A stretch of 64,000 bases of DNA from positions 310,001-374,000 of the forward strand of contig NC_017741.1 of the NCBI RefSeq assembly GCF_000277405.1, in the 5' to 3' direction. This DNA is from Helicobacter pylori Shi112. GTDB taxonomy: Bacteria > Campylobacterota > Campylobacteria > Campylobacterales > Helicobacteraceae. Made by a program: the position numbers and the translations under genes. Of this stretch, positions 8,912-18,443 are shown in pieces. Every line of letters begins with the position of its first letter. The stretch's first letter is position 1. The notes under the pieces are model-generated. The model did not search any database, was not told the DNA's origin, and saw only the letters and a list, made by a program, of their open reading frames with translations.

Positions 8912-9589
8912 ATGTTAGAGCGTTTTAAAGATTTTATGAGAGAACAACCTGAACCTTACAAGTTTTTACAGGTTTTTTACGCGCAAGAAAAAGAACGCTT
9001 TTTAAATGATAAAATGAACGATTGTATTAAGCAAAATAAAAGCAAGGAAGAGGCTAGTATTTTGGCCAGACAAGGCTTTGTCAGCACCATAGGAAGGGTG
9101 TTAGAAAAAATCATAGAACTTTTATTAAAAGATTTTTGTACTAAAAACAATGTAAAAATGACGAACGATAAAATCTTAAGGGCTAAACGCATTAATGGCG
9201 AGTTGGATAGAGTCAAACGGGCTTTATTGGTGCATTTTGGAGAGTATAGCGTTTTGCCTGATGGAGATATTATTCTTTATCAAACCAACAAGGATAATAT
9301 CAAAATCCTAGCGATCTTGTCGGTAAAAAATTCATTCAGAGAGCGTTTCACAGAAGCGCCTTACTGGAAATTAAAACTTTTGCAATCGCCTATAACTTCT
9401 CATATTAAAGTCTTTATGATAACACCGGATAACGATAATGAAATCAGCTTTAAAGACAAACCTAAAAAAGCTAGGATCGTCATGGAGCATGAATTAGATG
9501 GCCTCTATTTAGCCAAAAGCCATTTTGATCAAAGCTCTAAAATTAAGGGTATAGAAAACTTGTTAGAAGATTTAAAAAGGCTTTTATGA
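8912..9589 (+). CDS. Putative type II restriction endonuclease (BsaWI-like)
   Basis: The 225-residue product has a candidate nuclease site, Pro116-Asp117 with Asp119 (LPDGDIILY), then Ser137-Val-Lys139 (AILSVKNSFRERF), followed by TEAPYWK. This pattern resembles the PD-(D/E)XK region of BsaWI-type nucleases, with the D/E of the ExK half replaced by Ser. An in-frame TAG at 8906 fixes ATG 8912 as the earliest start; no strong Shine-Dalgarno is seen. The stop overlaps the start of the methyltransferase gene by four bases (ATGA), indicating a coupled restriction-modification operon. I cannot tell whether the nuclease is active or which sequence it cuts. Confidence 0.65.
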   Translation: MLERFKDFMREQPEPYKFLQVFYAQEKERFLNDKMNDCIKQNKSKEEASILARQGFVSTIGRVLEKIIELLLKDFCTKNNVKMTNDKILRAKRINGELDRVKRALLVHFGEYSVLPDGDIILYQTNKDNIKILAILSVKNSFRERFTEAPYWKLKLLQSPITSHIKVFMITPDNDNEISFKDKPKKARIVMEHELDGLYLAKSHFDQSSKIKGIENLLEDLKRLL

Positions 9590-10344
9590 AACCTTATTTC
9601 AGTTTGGAAAAATTGGATTTATACCATGGCGATGTCAGCGTTTTAGAGACTTTTGAAAAAGGTTTTTATGATTTGTGTATCACTTCACCGCCCTATAATT
9701 TGAGTGTTGAATATCAAGGGAGTAATGATTTTAGGGCTTATGATGACTATTTAAATTGGTGCAAGAATTGGCTTAAAAATTGTTATTTTTGGGGCAAGGA
9801 ACAAGCGAGATTGTGCTTGAATGTCCCTTTAGACACGAATAAACATGGCAAGCAAAGTTTGGGGGTAGATATTATCGCAATAGCTAAAGAATGCGGTTGG
9901 AAATACCAAAATACGATTATTTGGAATGAAAGCAATATTTCAAGACGCACGGCTTGGGGGAGTTGGTTGCAAGCTAGCGCGCCTTATGCTATCGCTCCTG
10001 TGGAGTTGATCGTTGTTTTTTATAAAAACGAATACAAACGCCAAAAACAAACTTCTACAATCAGTAAAGAGGAGTTTTTGCTCTACACGAACGGGCTATG
10101 GAATTTTAGCGGCGAATCCAAAAAGCGCTTAAAACACCCAGCCCCATTCCCAAGGGAATTACCCAGGCGTTGCATTAAATTGTTTTCTTTTTTGGAAGAC
10201 ACGATTTTTGATCCTTTTAGCGGATCTGGCACGACTATTTTAGAGGCAAACGCTTTAGGGCGTTTTAGCGTGGGTTTAGAGATTGAAAAAGAATATTGCG
10301 AGTTGTCTAAAAAGCGTATTTTGGAGAGTTTGTCATTAGTGTGA
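9586..10344 (+). CDS. Type II DNA methyltransferase with SPPY motif (beta class)
   Basis: This 252-residue methyltransferase has motif IV SPPY at residues 34-37 (CITSPPYNLS) and the AdoMet-binding FSGSG at about 211-215 (IFDPFSGSGTTILEA). SPPY is typical of N4-cytosine methylases but also occurs in some N6-adenine ones such as the HpaI type. The H. pylori homologue I recall here, HP0263, is annotated as an adenine methylase (hpaIM). It overlaps the putative nuclease by four bases. All core motifs are intact. Base specificity and target are not deducible from the sequence alone. Confidence 0.87.
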   Translation: MKPYFSLEKLDLYHGDVSVLETFEKGFYDLCITSPPYNLSVEYQGSNDFRAYDDYLNWCKNWLKNCYFWGKEQARLCLNVPLDTNKHGKQSLGVDIIAIAKECGWKYQNTIIWNESNISRRTAWGSWLQASAPYAIAPVELIVVFYKNEYKRQKQTSTISKEEFLLYTNGLWNFSGESKKRLKHPAPFPRELPRRCIKLFSFLEDTIFDPFSGSGTTILEANALGRFSVGLEIEKEYCELSKKRILESLSLV

Positions 10345-10367
10345 GCGTTTTAAAAACCTTTGAGGGT

Positions 10368-10383
10368 TAAAATAGTGTAAAAT
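10368..10383 (+). promoter_or_regulatory. Doubled -10-like element before clpB
   Basis: TAAAATAGTG (10368) is followed directly by TAAAATAGTA (10378), a ten-base direct repeat containing two copies of the -10-like TAAAAT. It lies 34-49 bases before the clpB ATG at 10417. Either copy could be the -10 box. No HspR or HrcA operator is obvious. Confidence 0.4.
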
Positions 10384-10416
10384 AGTAAAGATTTTAAAAC
10401 TCAAAAAGGATTGATA

Positions 10417-12987
10417 ATGAATTTATTTGAAAAAATGACTGACCAATTGCATGAAACTTTAGACAGCGCGCTCGCTCTAGCTTTACACCATAAAAACGCT
10501 GAGGTAACGCCCTTGCACATGCTTTTTGTCATGCTCAATAACTCCCAAGGCATCCTCATTCAAGCCTTACAAAAAATGTCTGTGGATATTCAAGCCTTAA
10601 GGCTTAGCGTTCAAAGCGAGTTGGATAAGTTTGCTAAAGTTTCACAAATCAACAAGCAAAACATCCAATTAAACCAAGCTTTAATCCAAAGTTTAGAAAA
10701 CGCTCAAGGCTTGATGGCTAAAACGGGCGACTCTTTTATCGCTACAGATGTGTATCTTTTGGCGAACATGAGCCTTTTTGAAAGCGTTCTAAAACCTTAT
10801 TTAGACACTAAGCAATTGCAAAAAACTTTAGAATCTTTGAGAAAAGGCGCGACTATCCAAAGTAAAAACGATGATTCTAATTTGGAAAGTTTGGAAAAAT
10901 TTGGCATTGATTTGACGCAAAAAGCCTTAGAAAATAAGCTCGATCCGGTGATTGGGAGGGATGAAGAAATCATTCGCATGATGCAAATTTTGATAAGAAA
11001 AACAAAAAATAACCCTATTTTACTAGGTGAGCCTGGAGTGGGGAAAACGGCGGTTGTGGAGGGTTTAGCCCAACGCATTGTGAATAAGGAAGTGCCTAAA
11101 ACGCTTTTAAACAAACGAGTCGTCGCTTTAGATTTAAGCTTATTGGTGGCTGGAGCCAAATACAGAGGCGAGTTTGAAGAGCGTTTGAAAAAGGTGATTG
11201 AAGAAGTTAAAAAAAGCGCGAATGTGATTTTATTCATTGATGAAATCCACACGATCGTAGGGGCTGGAGCTAGTGAGGGGGGCATGGATGCGGCTAATAT
11301 CTTAAAACCCGCGCTCGCTAGGGGGGAATTGCACACGATTGGAGCGACCACTTTGAAAGAATACCGCAAGTATTTTGAAAAAGACATGGCACTACAAAGG
11401 CGTTTCCAACCCATTTTACTCAATGAGCCTAGCATCAATGAAGCCTTACAGATTTTAAGAGGGTTAAAAGAAACTTTAGAAACGCACCATAATATCACCA
11501 TCAATGACTCCGCGCTCATAGCGAGCGCCAAACTCTCTAGCCGTTATATCACCGATAGGTTTTTACCCGATAAAGCGATTGATTTGATTGATGAGGGGGC
11601 GGCTCAATTAAAAATGCAAATGGAATCCGAGCCGGCAAAACTCTCTAGCGTTAAGCGCTCCATTCAAAGATTGGAAATGGAAAAACAAGCCCTTGAAATG
11701 GAAAAAAAAGAGAGCAATGCCAAACGCATGCAAGAAATCCTTAAAGAATTGAGCGATTTGAAAGAAGAAAAAATCCAATTAGAAGCGCAATTTGAAAACG
11801 AAAAAGAAGTGTTTAGAGAAATTTCACGCTTGAAAATGGAAACGGAAAGCTTGAAAAAAGAGGCTGAGAGGTTTAAGCGCAATGGGGATTACCAGCAAGC
11901 GGGTGAAATTGAATACTCTAAAATCCCTGAAAATAAAAAGAAAGAAGAAGAATTGCAGCACAAATGGGAAGCGATGCAACAAAACGGGGCGTTATTGCAA
12001 AACGCTTTAACCGAAAACAACATCGCTGAGATCGTGAGCCAATGGACGCATATCCCGGTCCAAAAAATGCTCCAGAGCGAAAAAAATAGGGTTTTAAACA
12101 TTGAAAGCGAATTGCAAAAAAGAGTGGTGGGGCAAGAAAAAGCGATCAAAGCGATCGCTAAAGCGATTAAAAGGAATAAGGCCGGGCTTAGCGATAGCAA
12201 TAAACCCATAGGGAGTTTTCTCTTTTTAGGGCCAACGGGCGTGGGTAAAACCGAGAGCGCTAAAGCTTTGGCGCAATTCTTGTTTGATAGCGATAAAAAT
12301 CTTATAAGAATTGACATGAGCGAATACATGGAAAAACATGCCATAAGCCGTCTTATTGGGGCCGCTCCTGGGTATGTGGGCTATGAAGAAGGCGGGCAAT
12401 TGACCGAAGCGGTGCGCAGAAAACCCTATAGCGTGGTGCTGTTAGATGAAGTGGAAAAAGCCCATCCGGATGTGTTTAATCTCTTGTTGCAGGTTTTAGA
12501 TGAAGGGCATTTAACCGATAGTAAGGGCGTGAGGGTGGATTTCAAAAACACGATTTTGATTTTAACCAGCAATGTGGCTAGCGGCGCGCTTTTAGAAGAA
12601 AATTTGAGTGAAGCCGATAAACAAAAAGCGATCAAAGAGAGTTTGAGGCAATTCTTCAAGCCGGAATTTTTAAACCGCTTAGATGAAATCATCTCCTTTA
12701 ACGCCCTAGATAGCCATGCTGTCGCTAATATCGTGGGGATTCTCTTTGAAAACATTCAAAAAAAAGCGCTTGAAAGAGGCATTAATATAACCCTAGACGA
12801 AGAAGCAAAAGAATTGATCGCCAAAGCGGGATTTGACAGATTCTATGGCGCTAGACCCTTGAAGCGCGCGCTCTATGAAATGGTAGAAGACAAGCTCGCT
12901 GAACTCATTTTAGAGGATAAAATTAAAGAGAATGACAGCGTGGCGTTTGTGGTAGAAAATAACGAAATTGTGCCTAAGATTAAGTGA
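10417..12987 (+). CDS. clpB: ATP-dependent disaggregase chaperone ClpB
   Basis: ClpB is a hexameric AAA+ chaperone that works with DnaK to pull proteins out of aggregates. The order is an N-terminal Clp repeat domain (about 1-140), AAA1 with Walker A GEPGVGKT and Walker [11 protein letters not shown], a long middle coiled coil (about 405-520, Glu/Lys-rich) that contacts DnaK, and AAA2 with [23 protein letters not shown] and LNRLDEII. The roughly 856-residue length is standard. ATG at 10417 is chosen over an upstream TTG at 10411 because AAAAAGGA sits about seven bases before it. It appears to be a separate transcription unit. Confidence 0.97.
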   Translation: MNLFEKMTDQLHETLDSALALALHHKNAEVTPLHMLFVMLNNSQGILIQALQKMSVDIQALRLSVQSELDKFAKVSQINKQNIQLNQALIQSLENAQGLMAKTGDSFIATDVYLLANMSLFESVLKPYLDTKQLQKTLESLRKGATIQSKNDDSNLESLEKFGIDLTQKALENKLDPVIGRDEEIIRMMQILIRKTKNNPILLGEPGVGKTAVVEGLAQRIVNKEVPKTLLNKRVVALDLSLLVAGAKYRGEFEERLKKVIEEVKKSANVILFIDEIHTIVGAGASEGGMDAANILKPALARGELHTIGATTLKEYRKYFEKDMALQRRFQPILLNEPSINEALQILRGLKETLETHHNITINDSALIASAKLSSRYITDRFLPDKAIDLIDEGAAQLKMQMESEPAKLSSVKRSIQRLEMEKQALEMEKKESNAKRMQEILKELSDLKEEKIQLEAQFENEKEVFREISRLKMETESLKKEAERFKRNGDYQQAGEIEYSKIPENKKKEEELQHKWEAMQQNGALLQNALTENNIAEIVSQWTHIPVQKMLQSEKNRVLNIESELQKRVVGQEKAIKAIAKAIKRNKAGLSDSNKPIGSFLFLGPTGVGKTESAKALAQFLFDSDKNLIRIDMSEYMEKHAISRLIGAAPGYVGYEEGGQLTEAVRRKPYSVVLLDEVEKAHPDVFNLLLQVLDEGHLTDSKGVRVDFKNTILILTSNVASGALLEENLSEADKQKAIKESLRQFFKPEFLNRLDEIISFNALDSHAVANIVGILFENIQKKALERGINITLDEEAKELIAKAGFDRFYGARPLKRALYEMVEDKLAELILEDKIKENDSVAFVVENNEIVPKIK

Positions 12988-13040
12988 GGTTTTGCTATCC
13001 TAAAAAAGATAAGAAATGGTTATTTTTAAAAAAGGATTGA

Positions 13041-13763
13041 ATGATGTTTGATAACACGCTTATCAATTTATTTGAGACAGCGCCTCTTTTAACTTCGCTT
13101 TTAGCTGGGATTTTAACTTTTTTAAGCCCTTGCGTGTTGCCTTTAATCCCAGCGTATATGTCTTATATTTCTCAAATTTCTTTAGAGGATATTAAAGATG
13201 GTAAGGCTAAAAGGGTTTCGGTTTTTTTAAAATCCTTGATGTTTGTGGTGGGGTTTTCGCTCGTGTTTTTGGGCGTGGGCATGTCTATGGCCAAGCTTAT
13301 CCATAGCTTTTCGTTTTCCTGGGTGAATTATATCGCCGGAGGGATTGTGATCCTTTTTGGTTTGCATTTTTTAGGCGTGTTTCGTTTTGCATTTTTATAT
13401 AAAACCCAAAGCTTTCGTTTAGCGAGCAAATCTAACAGCATGCAGCGCTTTTACCCTTTTCTTTTAGGCATGAGTTTCGCTTTAGGCTGGACGCCATGCA
13501 TCGGGCCGATATTCACTTCTATAGTGATCATGAGCGCGAGTAAGGACGCTTATGGCTTAATGCTTATGGTGGTGTTTGTGGTGGGCTTGGCGATCCCTTT
13601 TTTATTGGTGGCTTTAATGCTAGAAAGAGCGCTTTTATTTTTAAAATCCTTAAAGAAATACAACCGCGCGATTGAAATTGTTTCAGGGTTGGTGCTTATT
13701 TTAATGGGGATATTGATTGTAACCAACTCTATGGAAAGCTTGACGAATTTCTTGCAAAAATAG
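13041..13763 (+). CDS. ccdA: CcdA-type cytochrome c biogenesis / thiol-reductant membrane protein
   Basis: CcdA moves reducing power across the inner membrane to periplasmic thioredoxin-like proteins, mainly for haem attachment to cytochrome c. The 240-residue protein has about six membrane segments. Each half contains the redox Cys motif of the DsbD/CcdA family: LSPCVLPLIPAY near residue 30 and GWTPCIGPIF near residue 153. AAAGGA upstream supports the ATG at 13041 or 13044. It stands between clpB and the dihydroorotase-like gene, about 10 bases before the latter, so transcription may continue downstream. Confidence 0.92.
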   Translation: MMFDNTLINLFETAPLLTSLLAGILTFLSPCVLPLIPAYMSYISQISLEDIKDGKAKRVSVFLKSLMFVVGFSLVFLGVGMSMAKLIHSFSFSWVNYIAGGIVILFGLHFLGVFRFAFLYKTQSFRLASKSNSMQRFYPFLLGMSFALGWTPCIGPIFTSIVIMSASKDAYGLMLMVVFVVGLAIPFLLVALMLERALLFLKSLKKYNRAIEIVSGLVLILMGILIVTNSMESLTNFLQK

Positions 13764-13772
13764 GAGGGTTTG

Positions 13773-14909
13773 ATGCTGTTAAAAAACGCTTCGTTTTATG
13801 ATGGTGAGGTTTTAAAAAGAGCGGATATTCGCTTAAAAGATTCTCTCATTGCAGAGATTAAAGAAAACTTAAGCCCTATTAAAAATGAAGAAGTAATTGA
13901 GTGCGCGAATTTATTCGTGCTGCCAAGCTTCATTGATTTGAGCGTTACTGGTTTGGAGGGTTATGAAAATTTAAAACAAAAGGCTTTTAAAGGGGGGGTA
14001 GGGTTACTCAATGTTTTTAATTGCGATCAAAGCGGCATTAAAAATATTATGGCGATTAGAAACAACCAACTAGCCGACATCGCTACGCTTAAAAACAAAG
14101 GAGGGGAAATTTTAATCGTGCAATCTGACGCTTTTTTAGAACTCATCAGCCATTACGCCAAATCCTACAATTTGCCTCTTTTAATCTCTTTAGAAAATTC
14201 TTTTGAAGCCCTAAATAGCGGGGCATTAGCCTATGAATTGGGGCAAAATTTTGTAGAAAATGCGTTTGAAAACACGCGTTTGGTGCGTTTTATGGAAGTT
14301 TCTAGAGCGTTACAAATCCCTATGCTTTTAGATAAAGTGAGTAGCGCCGCCACGCTCAAACTCATCAAAGCCTTTAACAATTTAGGGGCGCACCTGCAAG
14401 CCCAAACGCCCTTAAGCCATTTAATCTTAGATGAGAGCGTGTATGAAGATTATGAGCCCAGATTTAAAATCGCCCCTCCTTTAAGGGATAAAGAAAGCCA
14501 AAACGCCCTAAAAGAGACCCTAAAGAATGATGAAATTACTATGCTCACAAGCCTCCATGTTTTTAAAAATTCTAACGCAGAGCTTTTTGAAGAAAGCGCT
14601 TTTGGGTGTGAGAGCATAGAGAACGCTTTTAGCGTGGCTTATACTTTTTTAGTTCAAAAAAAGGTTATCAGCTTCCAACAGCTCATTAAAGTCATGGCGA
14701 CTAATCAAGCGAGATTTTTAAAACTCAATGCAGGCGAGGTTAAAGAAAATCAATTAGCTAATCTCATGATTGTGGATTTGAACGCCCAAACAAGAGTTAA
14801 TAATAAAAATTCGCCCTTTTATGGTTTAGAATTATATGGTGAAGTTCAAAGAATGATCTTAAAAGGGCAAACCACATTGATTAAGGAGAATGCATGCAAG
14901 AAATCATAG
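13773..14909 (+). CDS. pyrC: Dihydroorotase-like protein, probably non-catalytic (PyrC'/PyrX type)
   Basis: The 378-residue product has the amidohydrolase fold, with an N-terminal strand region (LLKNASFYDGEVLKRADIRLKD), a central barrel, and a C-terminal block typical of dihydroorotase (VMATNQARFLKLNAGEVKENQLANLMIVDLN). The metal-binding HxH normally found after PGFID is replaced: the text reads LPSFIDLSVTGLEGYEN, with no His. The catalytic Asp of the TDHAPH motif is also gone (MLTSLHVFKN). Catalysis is therefore unlikely. Similar inactive homologues serve as structural partners of aspartate transcarbamoylase. GGAGG before ATG 13773 sets the start, and the gene overlaps the next amidohydrolase by 16 bases. 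I recall a second pyrC elsewhere in H. pylori. Confidence 0.75.
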   Translation: MLLKNASFYDGEVLKRADIRLKDSLIAEIKENLSPIKNEEVIECANLFVLPSFIDLSVTGLEGYENLKQKAFKGGVGLLNVFNCDQSGIKNIMAIRNNQLADIATLKNKGGEILIVQSDAFLELISHYAKSYNLPLLISLENSFEALNSGALAYELGQNFVENAFENTRLVRFMEVSRALQIPMLLDKVSSAATLKLIKAFNNLGAHLQAQTPLSHLILDESVYEDYEPRFKIAPPLRDKESQNALKETLKNDEITMLTSLHVFKNSNAELFEESAFGCESIENAFSVAYTFLVQKKVISFQQLIKVMATNQARFLKLNAGEVKENQLANLMIVDLNAQTRVNNKNSPFYGLELYGEVQRMILKGQTTLIKENACKKS

Positions 14910-16123
14910 GAGCGTCTTTAGTTTTTTTATGCAATGAAAAATGCGAAGTGTTAGAAGATTATGGCGTGGTCTTTGATGAAAAGATTGTTGAAATAGGCGA
15001 TTATAAAAGTTTAACGCTTAAATACCCCCACTTAAAGGCGCAGTTTTTTGAAAATTCCGTTCTGTTGCCCGCTTTTATCAACGCGCACACCCATTTTGAA
15101 TTTTCCAACAACAAGGCGAGTTTTGATTACGGGAGTTTTTCTGGCTGGTTAGGGAGCGTGTTAAACAATGGGGGGGCGATTTTAGAAAATTGCCAAGGGG
15201 CTATTCAAAACGCTATCAGCGCGCAATTAAAAAGCGGGGTAGGGAGCGTGGGAGCGATTTCTAACCACCTGATAGAAGTTAATTTATTAAAAAAAAGCCC
15301 TTTGAACGCTGTCGTATTTTTAGAGTTTTTAGGGAGTAGCTATTCTTTAGAAAAACTGAAAGCGTTTGAGGCAAAATTCAAAGAGTTAAAAGATTTAGAA
15401 GACAAAAAACTTAAAGCCGCTCTCGCTGTGCATGCCCCTTATTCGGTTCAAAAAGACATGGCTTTAAGCGTGATCCAATTAGCCAAAGATTCACAAAGCC
15501 TGCTTTCTACGCATTTTTTAGAATCGTTTGAAGAATTAGAATGGGTGGAAAATTCTAAAGGGTGGTTTGAAAATTTTTACCAGCATTTTTTAAAGGAGTC
15601 TCATTTCAAATCGCTCTATAAGGGCGCGAACGATTACATTGACATGTTTGAAGACACGCACACTTTATTCGTGCATAACCAGTTCGCTTCTTTGGAGATG
15701 CTAAAAAGGATTAAATCTCAAGTCAAAAACGCTTTTTTAATCACATGCCCCTTTTCTAACCGCCTATTGAGCGGGCAAGCGTTGGATTTAGAAAGAACCA
15801 AAGAGGCCGGTTTGAGCGTGAGCGTGGCCACTGATGGCTTGAGCTCTAACATTTCGCTAAGCCTTTTAGACGAATTAAGGGCGTTCTTGCTCACCCATAA
15901 CATGCCATTATTAAAATTAGCTAAGATCGCTCTTTTAGGAGCGACTAGGCATGGGGCTAAAGCTTTAGCTTTAAATAATGGCGAGATAGAAGCCAATAAG
16001 ATGGCGGATTTGAGTGTGTTTAATTTTGGTGAAAAATTCGTTAAAGAGCAAGCGGTTTTGCAATTCTTATTGCATGCTAAAGAAGTGGAGCGCTTGTTTT
16101 TAGGGGGGAAAAGGGTGATCTAA
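14894..16123 (+). CDS. Amidohydrolase-family deaminase (HP0267 type)
   Basis: This 409-residue metal-dependent deaminase belongs to the Trz/Atz (cytosine/adenosine/chlorohydrolase) group. Visible motifs are the metal site HTHFEF (NAHTHFEF, about residue 70), a histidine in AVHAPYS, STHFLES, and the catalytic Asp in SVATDGLSSN; all expected ligands are present. Members deaminate adenosine-like or aminofutalosine-like substrates. I recall HP0267 being tied to adenosine deamination in purine salvage, whereas other relatives act in menaquinone synthesis, so the substrate is uncertain. GGAGAA precedes the ATG. It is translationally coupled to the inactive dihydroorotase-like gene. Confidence 0.8.
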   Translation: MQEIIGASLVFLCNEKCEVLEDYGVVFDEKIVEIGDYKSLTLKYPHLKAQFFENSVLLPAFINAHTHFEFSNNKASFDYGSFSGWLGSVLNNGGAILENCQGAIQNAISAQLKSGVGSVGAISNHLIEVNLLKKSPLNAVVFLEFLGSSYSLEKLKAFEAKFKELKDLEDKKLKAALAVHAPYSVQKDMALSVIQLAKDSQSLLSTHFLESFEELEWVENSKGWFENFYQHFLKESHFKSLYKGANDYIDMFEDTHTLFVHNQFASLEMLKRIKSQVKNAFLITCPFSNRLLSGQALDLERTKEAGLSVSVATDGLSSNISLSLLDELRAFLLTHNMPLLKLAKIALLGATRHGAKALALNNGEIEANKMADLSVFNFGEKFVKEQAVLQFLLHAKEVERLFLGGKRVI

Positions 16124-16146
16124 TTTGTTTTAAAGACAGAATGCGT

Positions 16147-16152
16147 TAAAAT
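16147..16152 (+). promoter_or_regulatory. Putative -10 box (TAAAAT) for the HP0268-type gene
   Basis: TAAAAT in the 61-base gap before the small nuclease gene lies 33 bases upstream of its ATG. It is a one-mismatch -10 element at a suitable distance, with no recognisable -35. Confidence 0.45.
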
Positions 16153-16184
16153 GAGAAATCTAAATCAATTCAAGGAAAGAGTCA

Positions 16185-16427
16185 ATGAAATTAGTTTTAG
16201 CCAAGAATACAAGAAAATCAGACGCTAAGAGCGTGGAATTAGAGGATTTGTATCACAAATTTAGTGAAGACAAGCGTTCTATTTTCTATTTTGCCCCCAC
16301 AAACGCCCACAAAGACATGCTCAAAGCGGTGGATTTTTTCAAAGAAAAAGGCCATACGGCTTATTTAGATGAGGTGAGGGTCAGCAGCGATGAAAAAGAT
16401 TTTCTTTATGAATTGCACATTATTTAA
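16185..16427 (+). CDS. HP0268-type small nuclease
   Basis: This 80-residue protein (starting MKLVLAKNTRKSDAKSVE, ending FLYELHII) matches what I recall as HP0268, a Helicobacter protein with an SMR-like fold and reported nicking endonuclease and purine-specific ribonuclease activity. The sequence shows alternating strand and helix with conserved charged residues but no textbook nuclease signature, so function is taken from remembered literature. AAGGAAAG precedes the ATG. It lies nine bases upstream of miaB and is probably co-transcribed with it. Confidence 0.75.
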   Translation: MKLVLAKNTRKSDAKSVELEDLYHKFSEDKRSIFYFAPTNAHKDMLKAVDFFKEKGHTAYLDEVRVSSDEKDFLYELHII

Positions 16428-16436
16428 AGGCTTGTA

Positions 16437-17750
16437 TTGAAAGTTTATATTGAAACAATGGGTTGCGCTATGAACTCTAGGGATAGCGAGCATTTATTGA
16501 GCGAGCTCTCCAAACTAGACTATAAAGAAACTAGCGACCCTAAAGCAGCGGATTTGATTTTAATCAACACTTGCAGCGTGCGCGAAAAGCCTGAGCGGAA
16601 ATTGTTTTCAGAAATCGGTCAATTCGCTAAAATCAAAAAACCCAATGCCAAAATCGGGGTTTGCGGTTGCACCGCAAGCCACATGGGAGCGGATATTTTG
16701 AAAAAAGCCCCGAGCGTGAGCTTTGTGTTAGGGGCTAGGAATGTGTCTAAAATCTCTCAAGTGATCCATAAAGAAAAAGCGGTTGAAGTGGCGATTGATT
16801 ATGATGAAAGCGCGTATGCGTTTGAATTTTTTGAAAAAAAGGCTCAAATCAGATCGTTACTAAATATCTCTATAGGTTGCGATAAGAAATGCGCTTATTG
16901 CATTGTCCCGCACACTAGGGGGAAAGAAATTTCTATCCCTATGGATTTGATTTTAAAAGAAGCTGAGAAATTGGCGAGTAATGGCACTAAAGAGCTGATG
17001 CTTTTAGGGCAGAATGTGAATAATTACGGCGCGCGTTTCAGTAGCGAGCATGCGAAAGTGGATTTTAGCGATTTGTTGGATAAATTGAGCGAAATCCAGG
17101 GGATTGAAAGGATACGATTCACTTCGCCTCACCCCTTGCACATGAATGATGCATTTTTAGAGCGCTTTGCCAAAAACCCTAAAGTGTGCAAGAGTATCCA
17201 TATGCCCTTACAGAGCGGATCTAGCGCGGTGTTAAAGATGATGCGAAGGGGTTATAGTAAGGAGTGGTTTTTAAATAGGGTGGAGAGGTTAAAGGCTTTA
17301 GTGCCTGAAGTGGGCATTAGCACGGACATTATCGTAGGCTTCCCTAATGAGAGCGATAAGGATTTTGAAGACACGATGGAAGTGCTAGAAAAAGTGCGCT
17401 TTGACACGCTCTATAGTTTCATTTATTCCCCACGCCCTTTCACTGAAGCGGGAGCTTGGAAGGAAAGAGTGCCATTAGAGGTTTCATCTTCAAGGTTGGA
17501 GAGGTTGCAAAACAGGCATAAAGAAATTTTAGAAGAAAAAGCCAAGCTAGAAGTGGGTAAAGTGCATGTGGTGTTGGTGGAAAACAGGCGTGAAATTGAC
17601 AATCAAATCGTGGGTTTTGAAGGGCGCAGCGATACGGGGAAATTCATTGAAGTAGCGTGTAAAGAAAAAAGAAATCCGGGCGAGCTTGTAAGAGTGGAGA
17701 TTGTTTCTCATTCCAAAGGGCGCTTGATAGCGACCGCTAAAGGCAACTAA
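16437..17750 (+). CDS. miaB: tRNA-2-methylthio-N6-dimethylallyladenosine synthase MiaB
   Basis: MiaB is a radical-SAM enzyme that adds a methylthio group to i6A37 of tRNAs reading UNN codons. The N-terminal domain has the auxiliary 4Fe-4S cysteines ([27 protein letters not shown]) and the radical-SAM motif is CDKKCAYC ([19 protein letters not shown]). A C-terminal TRAM domain (about 370-437) binds tRNA. The 437-residue length is normal. The start is TTG at 16437, since the protein begins directly with the conserved KVYIETMGC strand. A paralogue, mtaB, occurs at 31782. Confidence 0.95.
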   Translation: MKVYIETMGCAMNSRDSEHLLSELSKLDYKETSDPKAADLILINTCSVREKPERKLFSEIGQFAKIKKPNAKIGVCGCTASHMGADILKKAPSVSFVLGARNVSKISQVIHKEKAVEVAIDYDESAYAFEFFEKKAQIRSLLNISIGCDKKCAYCIVPHTRGKEISIPMDLILKEAEKLASNGTKELMLLGQNVNNYGARFSSEHAKVDFSDLLDKLSEIQGIERIRFTSPHPLHMNDAFLERFAKNPKVCKSIHMPLQSGSSAVLKMMRRGYSKEWFLNRVERLKALVPEVGISTDIIVGFPNESDKDFEDTMEVLEKVRFDTLYSFIYSPRPFTEAGAWKERVPLEVSSSRLERLQNRHKEILEEKAKLEVGKVHVVLVENRREIDNQIVGFEGRSDTGKFIEVACKEKRNPGELVRVEIVSHSKGRLIATAKGN

Positions 17751-17789
17751 TAAAAATAACCAATGAAAAAGTGGGTTTAAAGGCGAGAA

Positions 17790-18443
17790 TTGAGCTTAAA
17801 ATTTTTCAGGAAAAATATCGTTTTAAGGGTTGTCCCACGCTTGGCGTTTGGAGTCCTTTGGTTGTTGCATAAAACTTGTAAAAACCGCTATTTTTTAGCT
17901 CAAAATTTAAAAGAAAAACCCTTTATTGTAAGCTGTTGGCATGGGGAGCTTGGCATGATCGGGTTTGCGTATTTAAGGCTTCAAAAACCTTCTGTTTATG
18001 TGATCGCAAGCCAGCATTTTGACGGCTCTATTGCGACGGGTTTGTTTGAAAGCTTTGGTTTTAAAAACATTAGAGGTTCTAGCAAAAAAGGGGGGGTTAA
18101 GGTTTTGATAGAAGGGCTTAAGCGTTTGAAAGAAGGTTGCGATGTCGCTATCACTCCTGATGGTCCCAAAGGCCCACGACACAGCATAGCGGATGGGGTG
18201 ATCGCTTTGGCTCAAAAATCAGGCGTGGGGATTAGCGCTTGTCGGGTGGTTTGTAGAAACGCATGGCGATTGAACACTTGGGATCAATTTGAAATCCCTA
18301 AGCCTTTTAGCGAAGTGCATTATTACATGCTAGAATCTGTGATTATCCCTAAAGAATGGGAGCTTTCAAAAGCTAAAGAATATTTAAAGACACGCATGGA
18401 TTCTGTTGGATTTGGAGAATCTCAAAGGGGTTTGGGTGCTTAA
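17790..18443 (+). CDS. lpxJ: Lipid A late acyltransferase LpxJ (DUF374 family)
   Basis: The 217-residue DUF374 protein has an N-terminal hydrophobic stretch and an acyltransferase-like block, SCWHGELGMIGFAYLR (His with Glu two residues later), followed by ITPDGPKGPRH, which is shared with LpxL-like acyltransferases. I recall that LpxJ of H. pylori (HP0270/jhp0255) and Campylobacter adds the secondary acyl chain to the 3' position of lipid A and belongs to this family. Another late acyltransferase, lpxL, lies in the same window at 25544. TTG at 17790 is the apparent start. It overlaps the next gene by a few bases. Confidence 0.75.
   Translation: MSLKFFRKNIVLRVVPRLAFGVLWLLHKTCKNRYFLAQNLKEKPFIVSCWHGELGMIGFAYLRLQKPSVYVIASQHFDGSIATGLFESFGFKNIRGSSKKGGVKVLIEGLKRLKEGCDVAITPDGPKGPRHSIADGVIALAQKSGVGISACRVVCRNAWRLNTWDQFEIPKPFSEVHYYMLESVIIPKEWELSKAKEYLKTRMDSVGFGESQRGLGA

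Noticed and set aside
13992..13998. G7 runs in several genes (13992, 15170, 18090, 29584, 58873, 61503)
   Set aside because: Seven G at glycine codons are common in this genome and below the length usually linked with phase variation.
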